Made by a program: the position numbers and the translations under genes. The notes beneath the pieces were generated by a model. That model ran no database searches. It was not told the DNA's origin and saw only the letters and a list, made by a program, of their open reading frames with translations. Of a stretch of 64,000 nucleotides of DNA, positions 8,698-17,099 are shown one piece after another. The stretch spans positions 1 through 64,000 of the forward strand of contig QXXC01000008.1 of NCBI GenBank assembly GCA_009911305.1. Direction: 5' to 3'. Each line of letters opens with the position of its first letter. The stretch's first letter is position 1. This DNA comes from Clostridiaceae bacterium. GTDB lineage: Bacteria; Bacillota; Clostridia; Lachnospirales; Lachnospiraceae.

Positions 8698-9490
8698 GCA
8701 ATTTTTATAAGGACATGGTACATACACTGCAGCGCATGAATCATAGCCAGCGGTAAATTCTATGGCTAAAAGCCGTCCTTTGTTCCATTATTCATAAAAC
8801 AAAAATACGATATAGACAAAAATCCTTTCAATAAAATATACAATATGCACAAACCTTTTCTCAATATTGCACAAATCATTGATCTCGTATTAGGAGTATG
8901 TTACAGTAAAATCGTAAAAAACAGACCGTTTTATGATATTATTTCAGATTCTGACTCTGCCTTTTCATGTATTTACCGAAGCATTTTACTTCACCGATTT
9001 TGGAATGAACAAGTCAGCCATTCAAGCGCTGCCGGATCGGGAAACCAGGATCCTTAGCATACATTTGTAAACGAATCTGCTGAGAGCTGAATGAAACGGT
9101 TGTCATCTGCCTGTTCTGTACGTGGAACCATGCGACGCCATATGAATTTCCGGGAGGCAGTCCCGGAACAGAAACGCGGCCGCAGATCTGCGGCGACACC
9201 CCTTGCGTACCGGACGGCAGGCATACCCGCATTGAATCCGCAGATGTAACGGGCCAGACAGAGCCGGACGGAATCGCTGCTTTTATGCAGCATGCATAAA
9301 AGCCGGACAGGATAAATGGGAGCTGATTCAGGACCAGCCCCCATTCATCCCGTTGCCGTCAGACTGGCCGGCAGCGGCAGCAAATAACCGTTCAGACCGG
9401 CGCGCCTGCCGCGCACAGGAGTCTGAACGGTTATGTTACATTCTATGACACAGGGCGTTCCGATGGCGGGAATGATGTTTCAGACACGCT
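8698..9490. other. Gene-free stretch between rpsB and galT
   Basis: About 790 bp. The left half is AT-rich and the right half GC-rich. No open frame here has a convincing start or family. A 14-bp perfect inverted repeat (9384-9397 / 9421-9434) may be the galT terminator. A MITE end abuts galT at 9462-9491. Otherwise I see nothing. Confidence 0.5.
9384..9434 (-). terminator. Inverted repeat, possible galT terminator
   Basis: ATAACCGTTCAGAC (9384-9397) and its exact complement GTCTGAACGGTTAT (9421-9434) enclose a GC-rich loop, about 55 bp past the galT stop. On the minus strand only a weak T-stretch follows, so termination may be inefficient. Confidence 0.45.
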
Positions 9491-9491
9491 C
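9462..9491. repeat. Right-end fragment of the 160-bp TA-flanked repeat
   Basis: GATGGCGGGAATGATGTTTC through CAGACACGCTC matches the right end of the full copies at 45077-45236 and 41289-41448. The TA after the end falls inside the galT stop codon (TAG on the minus strand). The left part is missing. Confidence 0.75.
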
Positions 9492-11002
9492 TAAGCCTCA
9501 CAAAAGCCCACGCTCTTTAAAAAGCGTCCAAACGCCGCTCTCCCCTCATCACTGCATTTATAAACGCCCGCATCCTCTAATACCCTCTCGAATACAAGGC
9601 CCACCTCTTTTTTGAGGATTTCATCCACATGATCCGCTGTGATCTTCCCATATTTCGGAAGGAATGCCTCCACCCAGTCCGCATGCTTTTCAAGCTCCTG
9701 GTTTTTCCTGATATCCGCGCCTTCCACGATCGCCTCTCCCAGAGCGGAGAGCTCCTCCTTGAGCCTTGATGGCAGCACCGCCAGGCCCATTACCTCGATC
9801 AGGCCGATGTTCTCCTTTTTGATGTGGTGAAGCTCCTGGTGGGGATGGTAAACGCCCAGGGGGAATTCCTCTGTCGTGATGTTATTGCGCAGCACCAGAT
9901 CCAGCTCATAAAACTCCCCGTTCTTCCTGGCAATGGGCGTGATCGTATTGTGAGGCTCCCCGTCCGTCTCTGCATAGATAAAAGCCGCCTCGTCCGTGTA
10001 GCCTCTCCAGGCAGACAAAACCCTGTCGCCCAGCTCGATCAGGCGGTCCGGATCCTTGGCCCTCGTCCGGAGCACGGACATAGGCCAGCGCACAATCCCT
10101 GCCTCCACATCCGGAAATTCCCCGTTCACATAATACGTTTCGACAGGCGCTTTGGCCATGGCAAACGTATAATTTCCCCCCTGGAAATGGTCATGGCTTA
10201 AAATCGAGCCGCCCACAATCGGCAGATCCGCATTTGATCCAAGGAAATAGTGAGGAAACAGCTTTACAAAATCAAACAGCTTAATAAACGCCGCCTTTTC
10301 AATCTTCATCGGCGTATGCGCCCCGTTAAATACAATGCAGTGCTCATTGTAATATACATACGGAGAATACTGGAAGCCCCACTGGCTCTTGTTGATTGTG
10401 AGAGGAATAATGCGGTGATTATTTCTGGCAGGATGGTTTAAACGGCCTGCATAGCCCTCATTCTCCATGCACAGCAGGCACTTGGGATACCCGCTCTGCC
10501 TGGCCAGCTTCGCCGCTGCAATGGCCCTCGGATCCTTCTCCGGCTTGGATAAATTGACCGTGATATCCAGCTCGCCGTACTTCGTCTCCACGGTCCATTT
10601 CATATCGCGGCAGACACGGTACCGGCGGATATAATCTGAATCCTGGCTCAGCTTATAATAGTATTTTGTCGCTGCCTGCGGCGACTGCGTGTTGTAGATC
10701 TCCCAGAAACGAGCCGTTATCTCGCCCGGCCTTGGCATCAGGCAGTTCATGAGCCTGGTATCAAATAAATCCCGGTAAGCGACGCTGTCTTCTGCCAGAA
10801 CCCCCTCCGCGTGCGCGTAGTCCATCAGCTCCTTCAGCGTCTCCTCCAAATTCACCTCGCCGCATTCCGCCTCCGGTTCCTCGTATTCATCCATGCGCAG
10901 AACGTCAAGGATCTGGTTGGTGGCATAGATTCGATCCCTCTCTGTGATCAGGCCTGTGTCCAGGCCGTACTGGATTAATTTCTTGATTGCTCCGTAAACC
11001 AT
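9491..11002 (-). CDS. galT: UDP-glucose--hexose-1-phosphate uridylyltransferase (class II)
   Basis: 503 residues. It transfers UMP from UDP-glucose to galactose-1-phosphate in the Leloir pathway. It is the GalT2 type of Firmicutes, longer than the roughly 350-residue E. coli type. Visible signatures are YSPYVYYNEHCIVFNGAHTP, SDLPIV-like GSNADLPIVGGSILSHDHFQ (the active-site H-x-H region) and NTITPIARKNG. The ATG at 11002 was preferred because AGGAGG sits 6 bp upstream. No galK or galE is adjacent. MITE sequences flank it on both sides and the downstream one supplies part of the stop codon. Confidence 0.96.
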   Translation of the reverse strand: MVYGAIKKLIQYGLDTGLITERDRIYATNQILDVLRMDEYEEPEAECGEVNLEETLKELMDYAHAEGVLAEDSVAYRDLFDTRLMNCLMPRPGEITARFWEIYNTQSPQAATKYYYKLSQDSDYIRRYRVCRDMKWTVETKYGELDITVNLSKPEKDPRAIAAAKLARQSGYPKCLLCMENEGYAGRLNHPARNNHRIIPLTINKSQWGFQYSPYVYYNEHCIVFNGAHTPMKIEKAAFIKLFDFVKLFPHYFLGSNADLPIVGGSILSHDHFQGGNYTFAMAKAPVETYYVNGEFPDVEAGIVRWPMSVLRTRAKDPDRLIELGDRVLSAWRGYTDEAAFIYAETDGEPHNTITPIARKNGEFYELDLVLRNNITTEEFPLGVYHPHQELHHIKKENIGLIEVMGLAVLPSRLKEELSALGEAIVEGADIRKNQELEKHADWVEAFLPKYGKITADHVDEILKKEVGLVFERVLEDAGVYKCSDEGRAAFGRFLKSVGFCEA

Positions 11003-11025
11003 GTTGCTCCTCCTGTCGTGGTCCG

Positions 11026-11186
11026 GAGCGCGTCTGAACATTCATTCCCGGCATCTGCACGCCCCGCTTTGCGGTATATCCGGTCTAAAATTCACTCAAC
11101 GCAGCCCGCTGCGCCGCGTTCATTTGGGCCGAATCCCCCGCAAAACGGAGCGCACAGCCGCCAGAAGGCAGCTTTCAGACACACTC
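11026..11186. repeat. Diverged full-length copy of the 160-bp repeat (reverse)
   Basis: About 161 bp starting GAGCGCGTCTGAA and ending CAGACACACTC, in reverse orientation relative to 45077-45236. It retains the internal segments (CCCCGCTTTGCGGTATA, CAACGCAGCCCGCTGCGCCG). Flanks are CG rather than TA, so the site has probably mutated. It lies immediately upstream of galT. Confidence 0.8.
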
Positions 11187-11618
11187 CGGGTATATAGTTA
11201 TAGCAGTAACCGCCCGGCGAGCCGCTTCAGTTGAGGATCAGGCCGTGTCAGGGGACGATTACAGTGATTCATTTTTTACAGTATAGCACAAATCAGGGGG
11301 ATTTACATCTGATTTCTTGCAGAAATGGCGGCAGATTCTTAGATGCTGCCGAAAAATCAGCCGGATGGACATGTTTGATTTTTTCAGGGCTGGTCATCGT
11401 GTGCCTCCTTTGGTCAAAAGCGGAATTTCCCTCTAACCAAAGGGCCTCGCTCACTGCCTCTAGAATTCATCAGCAGTGAGCGCAGCCGCACATTTTAGGA
11501 TTTTTGTCAAGCACATTTGGGATTTTTTATACAAATTCAGGTTAGACCCCTACAGCAAAATCTAACCTAATGCTTAAGAACTGACATTGCGCGTGAACCG
11601 TAACGGAACCGCCGCGTT
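11187..11618. other. Intergenic stretch between galT and the SIR2 gene
   Basis: About 430 bp with several inverted repeats: AAATCAG/CTGATTT (about 11290-11315), GCTCACTGC 11449-11457 / GCAGTGAGC 11473-11481, and AGGTTAGA 11539-11546 / TCTAACCT 11561-11568. The last could end the SIR2 gene transcript although no T-run follows. A 34-codon reading frame is listed separately. Confidence 0.45.
11293..11397 (-). CDS. Possible 34-codon small protein with occluded RBS
   Basis: ATG at 11397 preceded by AAAGGAGG at 6-bp spacing; the protein would start MTSPEKIKHVHPADF and end EIRCKSP. The RBS is partly paired by a perfect 8-bp stem (ACCAAAGG with CCTTTGGT on the minus strand, separated by about 20 nt). 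No family is recognised and there is no membrane segment. It lies about 290 bp upstream of galT. It could be a leader peptide, a small protein or a gene remnant. Confidence 0.3.
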   Translation of the reverse strand: MTSPEKIKHVHPADFSAASKNLPPFLQEIRCKSP

Positions 11619-14219
11619 TTATTCCTGGACGCTGAGCAGATCCCCAAGGCCCTGGCCTTCGATTTTCTCCTGAAGCATCCTGCAGAAAGCCGGATCGGCC
11701 GGGTTCTCTAAGCCGTAGGAGAGAAAAACCAGGATGCGTTCCCCCTCAAAGGAATCCTCATACGGGTTTTTGTACTCTTCCCTCAGCCACAGGATTCCCT
11801 TATCGCTCTTTTCGGTATACATGACCCGGAGGGCGTCCCTCCATTTCCGGATAAAGGCCCACAGGATTTCGCTGGTGGTCAGGTTCCATGGGTTGGGGAT
11901 CCCCAGAACCTCAAGGATCTGCTTCACTGCTTTCGCGCGCAGGCCATTCGACGGGCCTGTGGCGTTGTAGAGGTAATCGTCCAGATAGCAGACTGACACC
12001 GCGATCAGCTTCCCATCTTCGATGAGGTCCGCCAGATCTTTTTTTCTCATGTAAGCCCCGCAGAGCTTTACCGGCAGCCCGTTCGGGCTGTGCAGGATCC
12101 TCTCCCGCCACCCCCTGCCGCCCCACAGCTCCAGATGGGTGAAGCCGTTTCTGCCCGCGGCCAGAAGGCGCTCCCTCCCATTTTCCTCCCCCGGCAGTTC
12201 CATCAGGATATCGCAGCTCCCGAATACCGTGCATTCCCTCTGCAGCATATTCTTCAGGCCCTCTGCGCCCGCGCTTCCCCCGCGCAGGCTGTCCGACCAG
12301 CTTTTTACAAGATCCGTTACCTTATCCGTCTCCATGTCGTAAATCCCGTGCGCGATCCCTTCTGTGATGACCCCGGACAGCGTCACGCTGTCCCGGGAAA
12401 GGCTGACGCTGAAATCGTCCTCGCGCATGTCGAGATTGCTAATATTCAGGGCGATGAACGGGATCTTCTGCAGCATCGTATACCTGCCCCAGTGGAAGGA
12501 GGCCGGGGACGTCATGCCGCTAAAGAATACGGTGTTGTCACGGGCGCAGATAGCCGTGCCGGCCGGAGACGCCCCCGCTTCCGCGGCCGCGCCCCCGGCC
12601 CGCCATCTGGCCCGGTATATCCGGATCTCGTCGTCCACCTTATAAAACCACTCATCGGGCGGCAGGGACGGCAGGCAGTCACAGAAGTCTGAGGCGGCTT
12701 CTGTGACGGTAATCCGCGTCCCCTCCTCTGTCAGATACGTGTTAAGGCCCAGAAGCTGGAGCAGGCTGTCCCGGGAGGCCCGGCCCGCGATCTGATCCCT
12801 CTGCGCGCGGCCCAGGCAGACGCGCACCGCGGTCCCTGAGCCGCCTTCAAAGCGTCCCCCGCCCCCGGAGTCCATCCAGGACACGTGCTTTTGATTATCC
12901 TCCTTTATATACAGCCGGAACGCAAGGGGGAGCGAGCCTTCCTTCTGCGTGTATACCTCCGCATATTCCCCTGCAAGGAAGACGGACAGGACGCCGATCC
13001 CGTATTTCCCCACGGTTCCCAGCCCTGTCCCCTTTTTGTTGGTTTTCCCAACCGTAAGGAAATTTGCGCGGATGTCCTCTGCGCCCATGCCGATCCCATT
13101 GTCGCGGATCTCCAGAAACAGGCCCTCCTCCCCTTCCTCCAGGAGGACGGCGATCTCCGCGCCGGGCCCCCCGCCCTTCATCCGGCAGGCGTCAAGGGCG
13201 TTCTGGAGGAGCTCCCGCACCGCCACCTTCAGGCTGTCCTGCCGCCCGTACAGGGGCTTGATGAGGAGCTCAATGACATCCTCGGATATGCTGAATTTCA
13301 GATCGCCGCGCCGGCGGTTTTCGGTCACGGAGCGGACGGCCCGGAAAAACTCCGTGTAATCATGCAGCTCAAAGCAGACCGCCTCCAGGCTGCTGCCGTT
13401 CAAAAGCCCAATCTCCTTTTTGCAGACGCGCTCGTCCCCGGCCTCCCTGCTCCAGCCCAGGACCCAGACGTGCTCCCTGAATTTCTCCGCCTCCTCCGGC
13501 GGCAGCGCTTCCACGATGGCGGTGAGCACATCCTTAATGTTCCGGTCATTCAGGCTGTACCCCATAAATATCAGCGGGCATTCGCAGAACAGGGTCAGGA
13601 TCTTGGCGTAGAGGTACCGGCTCTTCTCAAAAAATTCGTCGTAATCCTCCTTCGTGATGACAATGGAATCCGGGGCCGTGACGCAGCCATGTATCTTATA
13701 AATATCGATCCGGTCATCCTCTTCCCACCCTGCGGACGTCTCCCGGCCGATATGGACCCGGCTGTCCGGGAACATCGTCTCCGCAAATGTATCATAGTTC
13801 GTGGTAATCACCGCCCGGGGGACCGTATGCCTCAGCTCCTGCAGCTCCCTCCCGGGCGCCGCGCCGGGGACGGGGCACGCGTTCGTTTGGGACATGGTTT
13901 CGATCCGCCGCGCGATCGCCTCCCTCATCAGCCGCCGGCGGGGGCAGCCGCTGACCCGCTCCCAGGGCTGGCTGCGGAAATAAAAGTATTCCAGCTCCCC
14001 CGCGAGACGCTCAAAATCATACTTCCCTGACATCTCTGCGAAATCAGCCCCCACTTCCTGCGCGATGCCCTCCAGAAGCCCGCTCCAGTCCGGCAGCCCC
14101 AGGTACCTCCTTGAAATCCCGGAGCCTATGAAAAAGACAGGGCGGCTGCTTTTGCTTAAATAGTCGCGCATCCGATCCAGCTCTGCCCCGATGGACAGAT
14201 TGTCTTTTGTATGTTCCAT
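11619..14219 (-). CDS. SIR2-like domain fused to HSP90/GHKL-type ATPase
   Basis: 866 residues, no signal peptide. Residues about 25-290 form a SIR2-like NAD-binding/NADase domain: FFIGSGIS (29-36), TTNYD (139-143), KIHG with the expected catalytic histidine (175-178) and MGYSLND (219-225). Residues about 305-600 form an HSP90-family GHKL ATPase: ELLQNALDACR (N box, 336-346), IRDNGIGMG (373-379 region, G1 box) and GTVGKYGIGVLS (401-412, G2 box). The remaining 250 residues have no recognised motif. The design resembles anti-phage proteins in which SIR2 depletes NAD+ when a sensor domain is triggered; that role is inference. The ATG at 14219 was chosen because AAAGGAA lies upstream. It stands alone between galT and an ECF sigma operon. 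Confidence 0.85.
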   Translation of the reverse strand: MEHTKDNLSIGAELDRMRDYLSKSSRPVFFIGSGISRRYLGLPDWSGLLEGIAQEVGADFAEMSGKYDFERLAGELEYFYFRSQPWERVSGCPRRRLMREAIARRIETMSQTNACPVPGAAPGRELQELRHTVPRAVITTNYDTFAETMFPDSRVHIGRETSAGWEEDDRIDIYKIHGCVTAPDSIVITKEDYDEFFEKSRYLYAKILTLFCECPLIFMGYSLNDRNIKDVLTAIVEALPPEEAEKFREHVWVLGWSREAGDERVCKKEIGLLNGSSLEAVCFELHDYTEFFRAVRSVTENRRRGDLKFSISEDVIELLIKPLYGRQDSLKVAVRELLQNALDACRMKGGGPGAEIAVLLEEGEEGLFLEIRDNGIGMGAEDIRANFLTVGKTNKKGTGLGTVGKYGIGVLSVFLAGEYAEVYTQKEGSLPLAFRLYIKEDNQKHVSWMDSGGGGRFEGGSGTAVRVCLGRAQRDQIAGRASRDSLLQLLGLNTYLTEEGTRITVTEAASDFCDCLPSLPPDEWFYKVDDEIRIYRARWRAGGAAAEAGASPAGTAICARDNTVFFSGMTSPASFHWGRYTMLQKIPFIALNISNLDMREDDFSVSLSRDSVTLSGVITEGIAHGIYDMETDKVTDLVKSWSDSLRGGSAGAEGLKNMLQRECTVFGSCDILMELPGEENGRERLLAAGRNGFTHLELWGGRGWRERILHSPNGLPVKLCGAYMRKKDLADLIEDGKLIAVSVCYLDDYLYNATGPSNGLRAKAVKQILEVLGIPNPWNLTTSEILWAFIRKWRDALRVMYTEKSDKGILWLREEYKNPYEDSFEGERILVFLSYGLENPADPAFCRMLQEKIEGQGLGDLLSVQE

Positions 14220-14322
14220 TTCGTATTCCTTTCTTTTATTCATTCAGAGGTTAATATGCAGCATTGCATCGCCCTCCTTTCTCTCGTCCGGAGGACTGGG
14301 CGGCTGCATGCGGACGCCCCGC

Positions 14323-14871
14323 CTATGCCGCCCCATACGCCCGGGAAAGCCGCTCTGCCACGATCCCTCCCAGGCATCCGATCACGCAGCCCGCCGCTGT
14401 CCCTGCCGCCAGAAGCACCGGAAGATAGTACAGCAGGTTCGCGCTCTCCAGCACCATACATGCCACCAGGAGCTGGCCGATGTTGTGCGCCGCGCCTCCG
14501 GCCGCGCTGACGCCGACGCAGCCGAACCGCTCTGTTTTCTTTAAGAAACCCATAACGAGAAGGCTCAGGGACGCTCCCGCCAGCCCGTAGAGCATCATGG
14601 ACAGGTTTGCGAATGTAAATCCCGTTAAAATCACGCGGACCAGCGAAATCCCCGCCGCTGCCCGTGTGCCGAGCAGATAAAGGCTCACAATAGCCGCCAG
14701 GTTCGCCAGTCCCAGCTTTATGCCCGGCGCGCCCAAATGGATGGGAATCAGGCTCTCCACATAGCCGAACAGGAAGGCCAGCGCTGTCATCATGCCGTAC
14801 AGCGCCACTCTCCCTGCCCTGGTTCCTGTTTTTCTCGTTTTCGGGCCTGTCCCCTGATTCGTCTGCCGCAT
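14323..14871 (-). CDS. Gx transporter family membrane protein
   Basis: 182 residues. It resembles the Gx / Hpre_diP_synt_I family (named after heptaprenyl diphosphate synthase component I), with about five hydrophobic segments and conserved LGAPGIKLGLANLAAIVSLY and GGAAHNIGQL. Members look like S-components of ECF-type transporters; the substrate is unknown. Its ATG overlaps the rsgI-like stop codon (TAATG), with GGGGAG 8 bp upstream, so translation is probably coupled. Co-transcription with a sigma/anti-sigma pair is the notable context. Confidence 0.85.
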   Translation of the reverse strand: MRQTNQGTGPKTRKTGTRAGRVALYGMMTALAFLFGYVESLIPIHLGAPGIKLGLANLAAIVSLYLLGTRAAAGISLVRVILTGFTFANLSMMLYGLAGASLSLLVMGFLKKTERFGCVGVSAAGGAAHNIGQLLVACMVLESANLLYYLPVLLAAGTAAGCVIGCLGGIVAERLSRAYGAA

Positions 14872-16418
14872 TATAAAGACTCCCCGGACGCGCGGTCCGA
14901 TGCGTCCGTCCCGGACATCTCCCACGTTTTTGCTTCCGTCTCCGGCTCCTGCGCCGCAGAAGGCCGGGCCGCATCCTCCGGCTCTGTGCCGGCGGGCTCT
15001 TCCGGCTCTGCGGAAGCGCCGGTTCCCGCCTCTGTACCGCCGTTCTCACCGCTGACGCCGTCTTCGTCGCCGCCGTCATCCCCGTCGTCCTCTGTCTCCC
15101 CGCTTTCGAGAAGCTCGTCTGCGATGTCCGGCGTGTCAAAATATCCTCTGACGCTTCCGGACGCGCCGCCTTCTCTCACGGCCACGCCGCCCAGCGTGAA
15201 GCTGTAATCCGTTCCGCCCTCCAGTCCTCTGACCGAAATGCCGCAGGAATCCGGGCCTGTGTCCTCAATTCGGGCCGGATAGCTCTGGCCGTTCTCATCC
15301 GTCACGGAAACGGTCGGGTTCTTCCATCTGACCTTATCACGGAATACGACATTTAAATAACCGTCCTCAAAGTCCACATAATCGATGCGGACGTGCTTTC
15401 CCCCTGTTTCGTCCTCCACAAAGCTCTCCGTGGTTTCCGGGAGCGTCACGGCCGGATACGACGCGTCTGTCTGCGCTGCGCTCCCGGCGGAAGCGTCCGG
15501 CTGCGCCGTACTGTCCGGTTCCTGTCCCGCGCCCGCGGCGGACGGTTCTGAGGCTTCCTCCTGCGTTGCCGCCGGCGCGGACGGACGGCTCTCCGGGGAG
15601 GCTTGCGCGCTGCTCTCTTCCTCATCCTGCGCCGCGGCCGATGCTTCGTTCCCGCCGCGCACCGTGTAGGAGCGCTCCGCAATCTCTCTGGCAATCTCCT
15701 CCATGGTCATACCGGAAAAGGCCGCCATCTCCTCATGGCTTAAATCATTCTCCTCGACCAGCTCCCACAGGAAATATGCCTTGCCGTAGGAGATTTCATA
15801 TTCCTTTGCCAGCTCCTGCACCTCGCTGCGATCCAGGGCCTGCTGATCATAGACCACGGCCTGTACCTTGTGCTCCTCTAAGGATGCCTCGATATCGATC
15901 ACCACATCCTGGCGCAGGACAGCCGCTTTTTCTGTATCCTTATTCGCCACTGTCACCAGAATCGCATTATCCAGATCATCTAAATATCCGTGCCGCACCA
16001 TGGAGCCGATCAGCGCATTTACCGCAATGTCCAGATCGACCTGCTCCAGATCCATGTCGTCAAGCACCTCGCGGGCATCCTCATTTAAGGCCTCTGCGCG
16101 CAGGACCTTATCCCTTCGGTTGACAGACAGCTCGATACTGGGGTTTACGTCGATCCCGATCACGGAGTCCACTCTCCGGTTCTGATAGCCCGCCACGCCC
16201 CCGCTCAGGACAGCCAGAGCAAGGCATGCCGCCGCCGCGAGCGCGGCTGTCCTCATCCTCCTGTAAAGCCTCACGGTTCCCGACGGCCCGGTGTAAATCT
16301 CCTGGGGCGTCGTGAAATCAATCCTGCCAAGCACATCCGGAGTCAGGGCTTCCACTGCCGATCGAAGATGCCCGGCTATCTCGTCATTATTCCATTTAAG
16401 GTCCGAATGATCGGTCAA
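14871..16418 (-). CDS. RsgI-type transmembrane anti-sigma factor
   Basis: 515 residues. The cytoplasmic N-terminus (1-50) should bind the sigma factor. One membrane helix spans about 57-77. The extracytoplasmic RsgI-type segment follows (SVIGIDVNPSIELSVNRRDK, then VLRAEALNEDA). A long Ala/Ser/Glu/Pro-rich stalk (about 260-340) leads to a beta-rich domain (VDFEDGYLNVVFRDKVRWKN) and a second acidic low-complexity tail. In clostridia RsgI-like proteins sense extracellular polysaccharide or protein signals. The start overlaps the sigma gene stop by 4 bp. The sensing domain is not a recognised carbohydrate-binding module. Confidence 0.9.
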   Translation of the reverse strand: MTDHSDLKWNNDEIAGHLRSAVEALTPDVLGRIDFTTPQEIYTGPSGTVRLYRRMRTAALAAAACLALAVLSGGVAGYQNRRVDSVIGIDVNPSIELSVNRRDKVLRAEALNEDAREVLDDMDLEQVDLDIAVNALIGSMVRHGYLDDLDNAILVTVANKDTEKAAVLRQDVVIDIEASLEEHKVQAVVYDQQALDRSEVQELAKEYEISYGKAYFLWELVEENDLSHEEMAAFSGMTMEEIAREIAERSYTVRGGNEASAAAQDEEESSAQASPESRPSAPAATQEEASEPSAAGAGQEPDSTAQPDASAGSAAQTDASYPAVTLPETTESFVEDETGGKHVRIDYVDFEDGYLNVVFRDKVRWKNPTVSVTDENGQSYPARIEDTGPDSCGISVRGLEGGTDYSFTLGGVAVREGGASGSVRGYFDTPDIADELLESGETEDDGDDGGDEDGVSGENGGTEAGTGASAEPEEPAGTEPEDAARPSAAQEPETEAKTWEMSGTDASDRASGESL

Positions 16419-17005
16419 TGTCCTTCCTCCTCTCTCAAATGCTTTTGCAATTTCTTCATGGCGCGATTGTACTTGGACAATACCGTGGGCAGCGGAAGCT
16501 GCAGGGCCGCCGCGATCTCCCGGTGCTTCATCCCCGCTGTTGTATGTAACAGCACAATCTGCCGTTCCTCCTCGCCAAGGATATAAAGCGCGGCGCGAAG
16601 CACCAGCTTATCCGCCGCGTCCTCAATCTGAGGGCAGAATTCTCCTGTCTCCATCTCCGATAAGTCGGAAAGCCCGATATCGGCCTCATGCTTCTGATCC
16701 CGGAATTTCATATAACAGAGATTTCTGGCGATGGTGAACATCCAGGCCAGAGGCTTTCCCTGCGACTTATAGCTTCCGGCGCTGATCCAGACCTTTAAAT
16801 AAGTCTCCTGCATGACCTCCTCCGCATCCTGCGGGCTGCGCATTATGGATAAAATGAAGCCGTATATCGTCTTATCAGTATTATGGTAAAGCCGCAGAAA
16901 TGCCTCCTGATCCCCTTTTGCGACCAGCAAAAGCAGCTTCTCGTCGCTCATCCTGTCATAAGCGGCCGGCTCGTCTAAGGCTGTCAATATCCCCATCAAA
17001 AACAT
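16415..17005 (-). CDS. ECF-type RNA polymerase sigma factor
   Basis: 196 residues. Region 2 is recognisable (SPQDAEEVMQETYLKVW, SQGKPLAWMFTIARNLC) and region 4 too (EEERQIVLLHTTAGMKHREI then AAALQLPLPTVLSKYNRAMKKL). It should direct RNA polymerase to a small regulon, controlled by the adjacent RsgI-like protein. The start is uncertain: the ATG at 17005 is 11 bp from AAGGA, whereas a TTG at 17011 is 5 bp from it. It heads a three-gene overlapping operon. Confidence 0.93.
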   Translation of the reverse strand: MFLMGILTALDEPAAYDRMSDEKLLLLVAKGDQEAFLRLYHNTDKTIYGFILSIMRSPQDAEEVMQETYLKVWISAGSYKSQGKPLAWMFTIARNLCYMKFRDQKHEADIGLSDLSEMETGEFCPQIEDAADKLVLRAALYILGEEERQIVLLHTTAGMKHREIAAALQLPLPTVLSKYNRAMKKLQKHLREEEGH

Positions 17006-17099
17006 GGACAATGAATTCCTTTCTACTTGTTTAATGCACCAAAACCGTATCTTATTGCATGCTTTGGAAATTTTTTAATGTACGGACGGAAAGCATTTG

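Noticed and set aside
8845..9057. 70-codon frame upstream of rpsB
   Set aside because: No ribosome binding site, no family, and AT-rich noncoding composition.
12885..14030. 381-codon open frame on the plus strand
   Set aside because: Antisense to the SIR2-GHKL gene in GC-rich sequence, no RBS and no recognisable motif, whereas the minus strand has clear domain motifs.
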